Origin: Ornithomonoglobus_A sp034090805
GTDB taxonomy: Bacteria > Bacillota > Clostridia > UBA1381
Length of the DNA stretch: 13,806 bases
Reading direction: 5' to 3'
Assembly (NCBI GenBank): GCA_034090805.1
Contig: JAXDRV010000010.1
Location: 1 to 13,806 of the forward strand
Part shown: in pieces, positions 7,420 to 13,806 of the stretch
How the letters are laid out: each line of letters begins with the position of its first letter
Numbering within the stretch: position 1 is the stretch's first letter
The notes under the pieces: generated by a model
What the model saw: only the letters and a program-made list of their open reading frames with translations
The model's database searches: none
What the model was told of the DNA's origin: nothing
Position numbers and translations under genes: made by a program

Positions 7420-7690
7420 TAAGGCGATATTGTACGATAATATATTGCAGGGAACGGCGTGTTGCGGTGTCTCGGCATAATGCCGGTTTGCCGCAAATGC
7501 CGAGCCTTGCATTTTTTATCTATTAGGAGATTTTTCGATTTCCTAATAGCAAAAACTACATATTGAAGTGGAGCGCAGCGGAAAGGCTTATAATAGTGAC
7601 TTTTTATCTGTAATATTTCCGGCTGCGCAGGTTCATTCTGTACGATTACATTTTTGTGAACCGCAGAAATTATCAATCTTCCGAGAATAT
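7420..7690. repeat. Structured gene-free spacer with several imperfect hairpins
   Basis: About 300 bases without a convincing gene separate rsuA from the recombinase. It contains CTCGGCAT/ATGCCGAG (7471-7478 and 7497-7504, with TTGCGG/CCGCAA at 7462-7467 and 7491-7496 as an alternative pairing) followed after a few bases by a T6 run at 7512-7517. Next is CTATTAGGA/TCCTAATAG (7520-7528 and 7541-7549), then GCGCAGCGGAAA (7573-7584) with an inverted match at 7616-7628 containing one extra base. The first hairpin might act as a weak terminator for rsuA. An 85-codon minus-strand frame (7419-7676) runs through all these palindromes and is not a believable protein. The region looks like a decayed or structured intergenic repeat. 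Confidence 0.5.
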
Positions 7691-7730
7691 ATTTTAAAAT
7701 ATGGTAAAATATATATTTGAAAGGAAGTCG

Positions 7731-8576
7731 ATGAAGATGAGATTTATTACAAATAAAATCGTAAACGGTTTTAAGCTGTATCTTTATGAGGAGGAGAAAA
7801 GCGGTAGCACCATTGAAAAATATATGCGTGACATTAATAAGTTTTTAAAATGGCTCGGCGGCAGAGAAGCGGACAAATCCGCTGTGCTTGATTACAAAAA
7901 AGAGCTTTGCGTCCATTATGCGCCGAGAAGTGTAAATTCCGTTTTGTCATCGCTCAATGCGCTGTTCGTATTTGCGGGCTGGCATGAATTAAAGGTAAAA
8001 ACTCTTAAAATCCAAAAGCAAATGTTTGCCGACAGGGAAAAGGAGCTTACCAAGCCGGAATACGAAAGACTGCTCACAGCCGCCAAATGTAGAAACAACC
8101 AAAGACTGTACCACCTGATACAGACGATAGGGAGCACGGGAATAAGAATTTCCGAATTGCAATATATCACCTGTGAGGCGGTCAACGCAGGACAAGCCAT
8201 CATAAACTGCAAGGGCAAGCTGCGCAGGATATTTATCCCCAAAAAGCTGTGCGCAATGCTTAAGCTCTATACCAAAAATCACGGCATAAAAAGCGGCCCC
8301 GTATTTATCTCCAAAAACGGTAAACCGCTGGACAGGACTAATGTATGGAAAATGCTTAAATCACTCTGCAAAAGCGCAGACGTACCATCGGAAAAGGTTT
8401 TTCCCCATAATCTGCGCCACCTGTTTGCAAGAACATTTTACTCAATACAAAAGGATATAGTCCGACTTGCCGATATTTTGGGGCATTCAAGCGTAAATAC
8501 CACCCGCATTTACACCATGGAAACCGGCGAAATACACCGCAGACAAATCCAGGAACTGGGACTTTTGCAATGCTGA
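7731..8576 (+). CDS. Tyrosine recombinase/integrase (XerC/XerD-like)
   Basis: The 281-residue product is a complete tyrosine recombinase: an N-terminal SAM-like DNA-binding domain (about 10-90) and a C-terminal catalytic domain (about 100-281). The active-site set is intact: Arg139 in STGIRISEL, a lysine (161 or 163) in CKGKLRR, His226 and Arg229 in HNLRH, His252 in LGHSS, and the nucleophile Tyr261 in TRIYTM. Such enzymes cut and rejoin DNA at short inverted sites for dimer resolution, inversion or integration. AAAGGAAG at 7720-7727 fits the ATG at 7731 or, with looser spacing, 7737; the open frame extends to an ATG at 7701 that is less likely. It stands alone, without phage or conjugative genes around it, and is not beside housekeeping xer neighbours. 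The DNA just downstream carries inverted hairpins that could be its substrate. Confidence 0.9.
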   Translation: MKMRFITNKIVNGFKLYLYEEEKSGSTIEKYMRDINKFLKWLGGREADKSAVLDYKKELCVHYAPRSVNSVLSSLNALFVFAGWHELKVKTLKIQKQMFADREKELTKPEYERLLTAAKCRNNQRLYHLIQTIGSTGIRISELQYITCEAVNAGQAIINCKGKLRRIFIPKKLCAMLKLYTKNHGIKSGPVFISKNGKPLDRTNVWKMLKSLCKSADVPSEKVFPHNLRHLFARTFYSIQKDIVRLADILGHSSVNTTRIYTMETGEIHRRQIQELGLLQC

Positions 8577-8586
8577 ATAAAAAAAC

Positions 8587-8610
8587 ACCACATAATCTGT
8601 ATTATGTGGT
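8587..8610 (-). terminator. Hairpin with 7-base A tract on its left; terminator-like on the minus strand
   Basis: Perfect 10-base arms ACCACATAAT and ATTATGTGGT enclose the loop CTGT. On the + strand the following bases (TATAAATAAC) are not a T tract. A run of seven A at 8579-8585 lies on the left, so on the minus strand the hairpin is followed by T7. As a terminator it would act on leftward transcripts, converging on the recombinase gene. It is the inverted partner of the hairpin at 8865-8898. Confidence 0.65.
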
Positions 8611-8864
8611 TATAAATAACTGTATACATAGTTTTATATAGAATTATTATAACAGCTGGAATTTCATTTGTCAATGGATTACTATCAAATTTTGTAAAAA
8701 ATAGTTATAATGTGAAAAGAAAATCATGAAAATCAGACCAATGCTATAAATTTATTTTAACATTGGTCCATTTTGCGTGCTTTTTTATGAATTTTTTTGC
8801 ATAAATTTCCATAAATTCAAAAAAAATCCGCAGTTACTATATAATAGTTCTGAGATTTTGCAGT

Positions 8865-8905
8865 TGCCTGCAACATAATACAGATTATGTTGCAGGCATT
8901 TTTTT
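8865..8905 (+). terminator. Strong Rho-independent terminator upstream of the TetR gene
   Basis: A perfect 15-base stem (8865-8879 with 8884-8898) with loop ACAG is followed directly by T7 at 8899-8905. This is an excellent intrinsic terminator on the + strand. It lies about 290 bases after the recombinase stop and about 60 before the regulator gene. It therefore ends either recombinase read-through or a short RNA made within 8611-8864, and it shields the downstream operon. Confidence 0.85.
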
Positions 8906-8966
8906 GTTTCAAACACGACTTTAAAAATAAAACAGGCGTTTAGCCGCAGAGGGGGATTATCAACAA

Positions 8967-9542
8967 ATGAGAATTGCAACTTACAACGTAGACGCGGAAG
9001 ATATGCTCGAGCGTGCATTTGCTTATTTGGTGTCGCACGGGCTTGAGAATGTTACAATGCGTAGGCTGTGCAATGACACGGGACTGGCATTGGGCAGTAT
9101 GTACTACTGGTTCAAAAATAAGGACGAACTGGTTATTGAGGTTGCCGTATACGGTATGAAAAAGGTCTTTGACGAGATTTTCAACAAAGTTCATGAAACG
9201 ATGCACGACTTGAACACGTTTTTTTCGCACTTTATTGATGCGGCAGGCGAATATAAAAATGAACTGCGTTTTATTTACCAAATAGCGGCAAGCCCCGTTT
9301 ACGGTGACATAATACGTATGGGCAATAAGCATATGGATTTTATCTATAGCAGATGTATCCAAAAGCTCTCCGAATTAATGAATTGTTCGGAAAATGCGCT
9401 CAGACCGCTCGTGTATTTGTTTACGGAGGTGGTGTTTGATTACGTTATCTGGGACAATTCGGAAAAATTCCGGGTTCAGCTTGAGTTTATTTATTCCGTT
9501 TTGAAGGATGCGGCAATAAAAAGCGATGCTTCGGCAGTGTAA
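8967..9542 (+). CDS. TetR/AcrR-family transcriptional regulator
   Basis: The 191-residue protein has an N-terminal TetR helix-turn-helix at about residues 10-55: MLERAFAYLVSHG, then VTMRRLCNDTGLALGSMYYWFKNKDELV, with the family-typical G-S-M-Y-Y-W-F-K-N-K-D-E-L ending. The remainder is a variable all-helical ligand-binding and dimerisation domain, so no effector can be named. The start follows an AGGGGG ribosome binding site at about 8950-8955. The next gene, an SLH surface protein, begins 32 bases after the stop with no visible promoter or terminator between them, so they are probably one operon. TetR proteins commonly repress their own operons. I saw no clear operator palindrome in 8906-8966. 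Confidence 0.9.
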   Translation: MRIATYNVDAEDMLERAFAYLVSHGLENVTMRRLCNDTGLALGSMYYWFKNKDELVIEVAVYGMKKVFDEIFNKVHETMHDLNTFFSHFIDAAGEYKNELRFIYQIAASPVYGDIIRMGNKHMDFIYSRCIQKLSELMNCSENALRPLVYLFTEVVFDYVIWDNSEKFRVQLEFIYSVLKDAAIKSDASAV

Positions 9543-9574
9543 AAATAAAAATTATATAGGGAGGAATAACCATT

Positions 9575-11602
9575 ATGAAATTCAAACGTGCAATGGGACT
9601 GGGTGCACTTGCGCTTGCGGCGTGCATTGCATTCCCGTCATTTCCGGCTCTTGCGGCGGGAGATGACAAAATCGAGGTAGTATTTACCGACATAACGGAA
9701 AGTGATCCGACTACGCTTTCCGGAGAGGCAAAAATCAAGGTAAGCGTAAAGGGTGCGCAGGGAGATGCGGCAATAGCTCAAATGGCGCTTGGCTTCAGCG
9801 GGGATTTAAAATATAAATCCATAAGATTCTTAAAGGGAGAAAACAATCCCCCCGAATGTTTCCTTTATTCGCCGAATACTGCTCTGTCCAACTCAACAAA
9901 GCAGCTTATGCCGAGCATAATAGCGAATAAGGTGATTAAATTCGATGAAGAAACGGATCTGTTCGTGCTGACCTTTGCGGGGGAAGAGGGCAAGTCGGTA
10001 AAGCTTGATATTTCCGATCTTGACAACACCTACTGTACCGTAGGCGGAAAAGACCTTAAGGCAGCGGAAAACGAAAGCATAACGGTAAACGCAAGCGGCA
10101 AGACAAACACAGGTAAAAATGCCGTGCTTAAGCTTGTTATGGATAAGGTAGATGACTTCACTGCGGGCAGCACTGAGGACGGCTATCTCGGCAGCGGAAT
10201 CGAAGTGAGAATCACAAGCGACACAACAGACGGATATACAGTTTATACCGTACTTAACAATACCCTCGTTTCAAAGGGCGGTCACCGTGAAAGCGAAAGT
10301 GTTCCGACATTCACCGTGGAAAATACAGTCCTTGCGGACGATACATATACGGTTGAGGTATCGGGTATAGGCTATGTTCCGTACAAAAAGACGGGCGTGA
10401 CCTTTGACGCTCCGCTGTCGCTCACAAATGCCGACTTTATTCCGGGCGATGTGAATGCGGATAATAAGGTTGATATTGAAGATAAAAAAGAGTGCGAAAA
10501 GGCAATGGCAGACCCGTCCTATGCGGCGGATCTTGAGGGTGCCGCCGACTTCAATCGTGACGGCAAGGTGGATAAATACGATTTGGAAGTATTTGACGGC
10601 ATCGAAGAGCCGTCCGCCGTTCCGTCAAAGCTTGAAAAACCGACTGCTGTCGGCGGAACGGGCAAAATCACGCTTACGTGGAAAAAGCCCGCAAACGAAA
10701 CGGTTACGGGATATGTCATTAAATACAGCATAGACCCGGCAAGCCTCACCCTCACACAGGAAATCACAAACCCCGATACAACAAGCGTTGACATAACGGG
10801 CTTGTCATCGGGTGTACCGTATTATTTCGCAATTGCCGCAAAGAATGAAGAAGGCATCGGCGAATATTCCGATACGGTAAGTGCGACCGCAAATGCAAAT
10901 AATACAAACAACGGCGCAGGCGGCGGTGGCGGCGGTGGCGGCTCAACCGGCGGTGGCGGCGGTTCAGCAGGCGGCGGATCTGCCGGAGGAGGCGGCGGCT
11001 CAATGGGCGGCGGCGGTTCGACAGGCGGCAGCAATACCAATACGCCGACATCAAACGAACCGTTCACAGACCTCGGCAGCCACGAATGGGCAAAGGCTTC
11101 GATTTACACGCTAAAGAATAAGGGTATCATCAGCGGAGTGAGCGATACTGAATTTGCTCCGGCAAACAACATCAAAAGAGGAGATTTCATTCTTATTTTA
11201 ACAAGAATGCTCGGAGTTAAGGACGAATTTGCGGAGAATTTCTCCGACGTGCCGGAAAGTGCGTATTATTATAACGCAGTAGGCAGTGCAAAGGCGGCGG
11301 GGATAGCGAACGGCTCGGACGGAATGTTCATGCCGGAAAATAATATCACACGTCAGGATTTGATTACCCTTGCATACCGTGCATTTCTCGGAAAAGGATA
11401 TATCAGCGAATCGGAGGATTTAACCGCACTTGACGAATTTGCGGATAAGGACGCAATCGCGGATTATGCGCTGGCGCCCATGGCATCAATGGTGAATGCA
11501 GGGATAATCAAAGGAGCGGACGGCGGCGTAAACCCCGCAGGAAGTGCAACGAGAGCCGAGGTAGCGGTTATGTGCGCAAGACTGCTCGACTTGATGAAAT
11601 AA
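9575..11602 (+). CDS. SLH-anchored surface protein with cohesin-like, dockerin and FN3 domains
   Basis: The 675-residue exported protein has the following order. A signal peptide (about 1-28) ends FPALAA. A cohesin-like beta domain spans about 32-175. A second beta domain (about 180-285) resembles peptidase-associated or Ig-like modules. A type I dockerin (about 290-345) has two calcium loops with D/N at the expected positions: Asp292, Asn294, Asp296, Asp300, Asp303, and Asp325, Asn327, Asp329, Asp333, Asp336. A fibronectin type III domain spans about 354-440, a Gly/Ser linker 447-486, and three SLH repeats about 496-672. SLH repeats bind pyruvylated secondary cell wall polymer, so the protein is fixed to the cell surface. 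The dockerin could dock to a cohesin, possibly the module in this same protein or the one in the gene at 5757. A strong ribosome binding site (AGGGAGGA, 9558-9565) precedes the ATG. A LAAC lipobox-like motif ends at Cys17. Confidence 0.9.
   Translation: MKFKRAMGLGALALAACIAFPSFPALAAGDDKIEVVFTDITESDPTTLSGEAKIKVSVKGAQGDAAIAQMALGFSGDLKYKSIRFLKGENNPPECFLYSPNTALSNSTKQLMPSIIANKVIKFDEETDLFVLTFAGEEGKSVKLDISDLDNTYCTVGGKDLKAAENESITVNASGKTNTGKNAVLKLVMDKVDDFTAGSTEDGYLGSGIEVRITSDTTDGYTVYTVLNNTLVSKGGHRESESVPTFTVENTVLADDTYTVEVSGIGYVPYKKTGVTFDAPLSLTNADFIPGDVNADNKVDIEDKKECEKAMADPSYAADLEGAADFNRDGKVDKYDLEVFDGIEEPSAVPSKLEKPTAVGGTGKITLTWKKPANETVTGYVIKYSIDPASLTLTQEITNPDTTSVDITGLSSGVPYYFAIAAKNEEGIGEYSDTVSATANANNTNNGAGGGGGGGGSTGGGGGSAGGGSAGGGGGSMGGGGSTGGSNTNTPTSNEPFTDLGSHEWAKASIYTLKNKGIISGVSDTEFAPANNIKRGDFILILTRMLGVKDEFAENFSDVPESAYYYNAVGSAKAAGIANGSDGMFMPENNITRQDLITLAYRAFLGKGYISESEDLTALDEFADKDAIADYALAPMASMVNAGIIKGADGGVNPAGSATRAEVAVMCARLLDLMK
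10913..11032 (+). repeat. Gly/Ser-rich low-complexity linker, GGCGGT-type repeats
   Basis: About 120 bases of degenerate GGC/GGT repeats with interspersed Ser, Thr, Ala and Met codons encode residues 447-486 of the SLH protein. It is a flexible spacer between the FN3 and SLH domains. The repeated bases are prone to slippage. The long open frames on the opposite strand and in another frame here are by-products of the repeat. Confidence 0.85.
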
Positions 11603-11637
11603 TAGGTAATTACCCTTTGGGGATAATTATAAATGTA

Positions 11638-11655
11638 TAGGAATAAGGATTCCTA
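11638..11655. other. Small hairpin in the spacer between the two surface genes
   Basis: TAGGAAT (11638-11644) and ATTCCTA (11649-11655) pair with loop AAGG. A weaker pairing TAATTACCC/GGGATAATTA lies just upstream at about 11609-11627. Neither has a T tract, so no terminator separates the SLH gene from the next one, 153 bases later. I found no promoter of quality here. The rest of 11656-11740 (with CCGT/ACGG at 11686-11689 and 11715-11718) may be structured, but I could not match it to a riboswitch class. Confidence 0.4.
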
Positions 11656-11755
11656 AGTAAAGGCTATGCAAAGTACGTCAATCCGCCGTGGGGAGGAGGA
11701 ATATACTGGGCAAGACGGAAACGCAAAAAATAATATTATGAAAGAAGGAAAAAAT

Positions 11756-13806
11756 ATGAAAGGCAAAAAATTATTGTCTGCACTTATAGCAGGCGCAATG
11801 GTAATAGGCACAATGAGTTTCCCAGTGTTTGCGGCAGCTGAGCCTGATGAAAGTGTGCTTGATGATGTTCAAGAAATGCAAGAAAATGAAGTTTCATTAT
11901 TTTCAACCGGAGTTTCTTGGAGCAGTGTTGCAGACGATTCGTGGTACCGTGAAAAAGATGAAAACGAAAATGTAATCAAGGAATTTACACTTACTAAACC
12001 GGCACAGCTTGCAGGCCTTGCAAAGCTTGTAAATGCCGGCAACAATTTCAGCGGTAAGACAATTAAGCTTGGTGCTGATATGGATTTGAATGGTGATAGT
12101 TGGACACCTATAGGAAAAAGTGGAAAATCGTTTAATGGTCATTTTGACGGGCAAAACCACACAATAAGTAACTTAGTGAGTGGAAAATGGTATCAAAATG
12201 ATATAGGATTATTTGGATTTACTCAAAATGGTTCAGTAAAGAATATCAAAATCCATAATGCAGAAGTTTGTGGTTATTTAGACGTTGGTGTTGTTGCTGG
12301 AACACCATATACATCTACGTATAGCGACATTTATGTTGACGGCTTGATTAAGGTTGACGGAATGGCATATGTTGGCGGAGCTTTTGGAAAGAATGTATAT
12401 GCCGCAATTGACAATATAGATGTAATAGGCGATCAAGGAAGTTATGTGTATGCAGACAGCATTGAAGATGGTACTGCTTACAGAACATATGTCGGTGGAT
12501 TGTGTGGATTTACAGGAGAAGGAAAAAAAGAAATAAAGAACTGTGATATTAAAATTGATGTTGAAGGTACTGTTTGTGATATAGGCGGTATTTTAGGAAT
12601 GCTTCATTACGGAATATCAATGGACAATTGCACATATGAGGGAAACTTGAAGTCCCATGATGTTACAGAACCGGAATTTGGAGTATTTTGCGGAACAGTG
12701 CATACGGGTGCAGAAGGGCAGGCTCATAAAATTACAAATTGTACAGCTACAGTAATCAGTGCAATATGGGGCGATGAAGATGTAACTGAAACAATTACAC
12801 CATATGGAGCAGAGTATACTACACCGAAAGATTGGTTTGAAATTGAAAATTGTACGATAAATGGAAAACCTATATCATTTATAAATGCAATGGCTGAAAT
12901 AAACGGTGTTAAATATTTGAATCTTGATACATTAAAGACCACGTTGGAAAATGAGGATAACATTGAGTTAAAACTTTATAAAGATGTAAAATCAGATGGT
13001 ATATTCATTGGAAGCAACAAATCGGTTACAATTGACTTGAACGGATATACATATACAGTTTCTGGTACAACAGTCGGCTCGTCCAACACAGAGAACCAAG
13101 GCTTGCACATTGAAAAGGACTCGAATGTTACAATTAAAAATGGTACAATCACAGCCACAGCACCTACGTGTGTAATGCTTGTTCAAAACTACAGCAATCT
13201 TACACTTGAGGACGTAACTCTTGACGGTACAAATTTACAAGGTGATTATGTATTGTCAAATAATTACGGTGATACGGTATTAAAGGGCAACACAAACATT
13301 ATTGCACCTAACGGCGGTTGTGCTTTCGATGTATATAACTGGAAACCAACCTATTCGGCTGTATCCGTTACCCTTGATGAAACAATGACAGGTACAATAG
13401 ACGGAAGAATAGAGTTTTCGACTGTTGATAATGTATCAAATCCCGAAACGCATAAGCTTGTTATTAACGGCGGTACATTTACAAATTCAGACGTGACGGT
13501 TTATACTGATAATTATAAAACACAATCACAAAAAACAGTTGGAAAATTTATAGAAAAAAATACATTGTACCTTAAAGATAACAATGACGGAACATACACA
13601 GTTGCACCTGCTGAGGCAAAGGTTATCGACACAGCGAAGACAACAGGCGCAGAGATAACTTTGGACGGACTTCACAAGAGCGATGCAGTTGATTCCACAG
13701 CAGACGCAACCTACAAAGTAGTAGTATCAACAGCACCCAAGGCAGACGCTGAAAAGGCTAATGCTAAAATTAAAGCTGATGGCGACACCAACACAGACAA
13801 GGCAAT
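11756..13806 (+). CDS. Secreted surface protein with GLUG-type and beta-helix regions, 3' end outside the window
   Basis: The frame is open from the ATG at 11756 to the window edge (about 684 codons, no stop). A signal peptide (KGKK, hydrophobic core, then FPVFAAA; cleavage near 25-27) is followed by an acidic linker. Residues about 80-330 contain GLUG-like repeats (LVNAGNNFSGKTIKLGADMDL, GHFDGQNHTISNL, then repeated VGG or IGG turns). Residues about 380-640 look like a right-handed beta helix, with repeated VTIDLNG, VTIKNGTI and LTLEDVTLDG rungs. Such proteins are adhesins or S-layer-associated surface proteins; an SLH region could lie in the missing C-terminus. GAAGGA at 11744-11749 lies 6 bases before the chosen ATG. 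In-frame ATGs at 11666 and 11738 lack such sites and precede the signal peptide. The gene is visibly richer in A and T than the SLH gene before it, suggesting a different history. Confidence 0.85.
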   Translation, partial: MKGKKLLSALIAGAMVIGTMSFPVFAAAEPDESVLDDVQEMQENEVSLFSTGVSWSSVADDSWYREKDENENVIKEFTLTKPAQLAGLAKLVNAGNNFSGKTIKLGADMDLNGDSWTPIGKSGKSFNGHFDGQNHTISNLVSGKWYQNDIGLFGFTQNGSVKNIKIHNAEVCGYLDVGVVAGTPYTSTYSDIYVDGLIKVDGMAYVGGAFGKNVYAAIDNIDVIGDQGSYVYADSIEDGTAYRTYVGGLCGFTGEGKKEIKNCDIKIDVEGTVCDIGGILGMLHYGISMDNCTYEGNLKSHDVTEPEFGVFCGTVHTGAEGQAHKITNCTATVISAIWGDEDVTETITPYGAEYTTPKDWFEIENCTINGKPISFINAMAEINGVKYLNLDTLKTTLENEDNIELKLYKDVKSDGIFIGSNKSVTIDLNGYTYTVSGTTVGSSNTENQGLHIEKDSNVTIKNGTITATAPTCVMLVQNYSNLTLEDVTLDGTNLQGDYVLSNNYGDTVLKGNTNIIAPNGGCAFDVYNWKPTYSAVSVTLDETMTGTIDGRIEFSTVDNVSNPETHKLVINGGTFTNSDVTVYTDNYKTQSQKTVGKFIEKNTLYLKDNNDGTYTVAPAEAKVIDTAKTTGAEITLDGLHKSDAVDSTADATYKVVVSTAPKADAEKANAKIKADGDTNTDKA

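Larger units (their letters stand above)
8579..8905. repeat. Inverted hairpin pair bounding a gene-free AT-rich segment
   Basis: The 18-base core ACATAATCTGTATTATGT at 8590-8607 recurs as its exact reverse complement at 8873-8890. The next base pair outwards is C-G in the left copy and A-T in the right, a compensatory change that keeps the stem. A seven-base A tract (8579-8585) and a seven-base T tract (8899-8905) lie on the outer sides. Between them, GACCAATG/CATTGGTC (8736-8743 and 8761-8768) forms a further palindrome close to the centre. Two TATAAT boxes occur on the + strand (8706-8711 and 8840-8845), both without a convincing -35. I see no gene in 8577-8966. It may be a recombination substrate, a small mobile element or a source of short RNAs. 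Confidence 0.65.

Noticed and set aside
7419..7676. 85-residue minus-strand frame
   Set aside because: It runs through several palindromes and has no recognisable domain; I noted no ribosome binding site for it.
8785..9362. Minus-strand frames overlapping the TetR gene and its leader
   Set aside because: They lack domains and are shadows of the TetR coding sequence and the terminator region.
10822..11067. Proline-rich minus-strand protein
   Set aside because: It is the reverse reading of the Gly/Ser linker repeat and its flanks inside a convincing SLH gene.
11666..11755. Upstream in-frame ATGs (11666, 11738) for the last gene
   Set aside because: They would place up to 30 polar residues before an obvious signal peptide, and ATG 11756 has its own GAAGGA site.
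11603..11755. Riboswitch, for example a c-di-GMP type, upstream of the last gene
   Set aside because: A GCAAAG and an ACGCAAA string are present, but the order and paired stems of known c-di-GMP classes are not; an Rfam scan would be needed to claim one.
1..13806. CRISPR array, tRNA or rRNA genes, complete insertion sequence
   Set aside because: I found no regularly spaced repeats, no cloverleaf or rRNA-like sequence and no transposase gene; the recombinase is the only mobility-type protein.

Overview
The window looks like chromosomal DNA of a Bacillota bacterium, most likely a gut- or rumen-type member of class Clostridia. The reasons are moderate GC content with AT-rich intergenic regions, AAAGGA/GGAGG-type ribosome binding sites, a textbook TTGACA-N17-TATAAT promoter, S-layer homology (SLH), copper-amine-oxidase-N and dockerin domains, and a two-subunit-type class I fumarase. 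All complete genes lie on the + strand. I cannot name the genus.

Layout. Positions 1-265 hold no gene: four consecutive perfect or near-perfect hairpins are followed by a Rho-independent terminator for a gene outside the window. A housekeeping block follows: queA (tRNA queuosine), a very large membrane glycosyltransferase (two GT-C/PMT-like halves around a discoidin-like domain), a class I fumarate hydratase alpha subunit, a secreted copper-amine-oxidase-N plus cohesin-like protein driven by a consensus promoter, and an RsuA-type 16S rRNA pseudouridine synthase that overlaps the previous stop by one base. Two intergenic spaces carry structured DNA: a 142-bp MITE-like element with terminal inverted repeats and a flanking near-repeat (about 4618-4779), and a run of imperfect hairpins at 7400-7690.

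The second half looks accessory and surface-related. A complete stand-alone tyrosine recombinase (7731-8576) is followed by about 390 bp of gene-free AT-rich DNA. This is bounded by two inverted copies of an 18-base hairpin core, each with a seven-base A/T tract on its outer side and with a smaller palindrome between them. Next come a TetR-family regulator, a 675-residue surface protein (signal peptide, cohesin-like domain, type I dockerin, FN3, Gly/Ser linker, three SLH repeats), and the first about 684 codons of another secreted beta-helix/GLUG-type surface protein that runs off the window.

How it may work together (inference): the TetR protein plausibly controls the two cell-surface genes behind it. 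The recombinase with its inverted hairpin pair directly upstream is the best candidate here for an undescribed system, either a site-specific recombination substrate such as a phase-variation switch or a small structured mobile element. The large glycosyltransferase could glycosylate exported proteins such as these, but nothing in the window proves that link.
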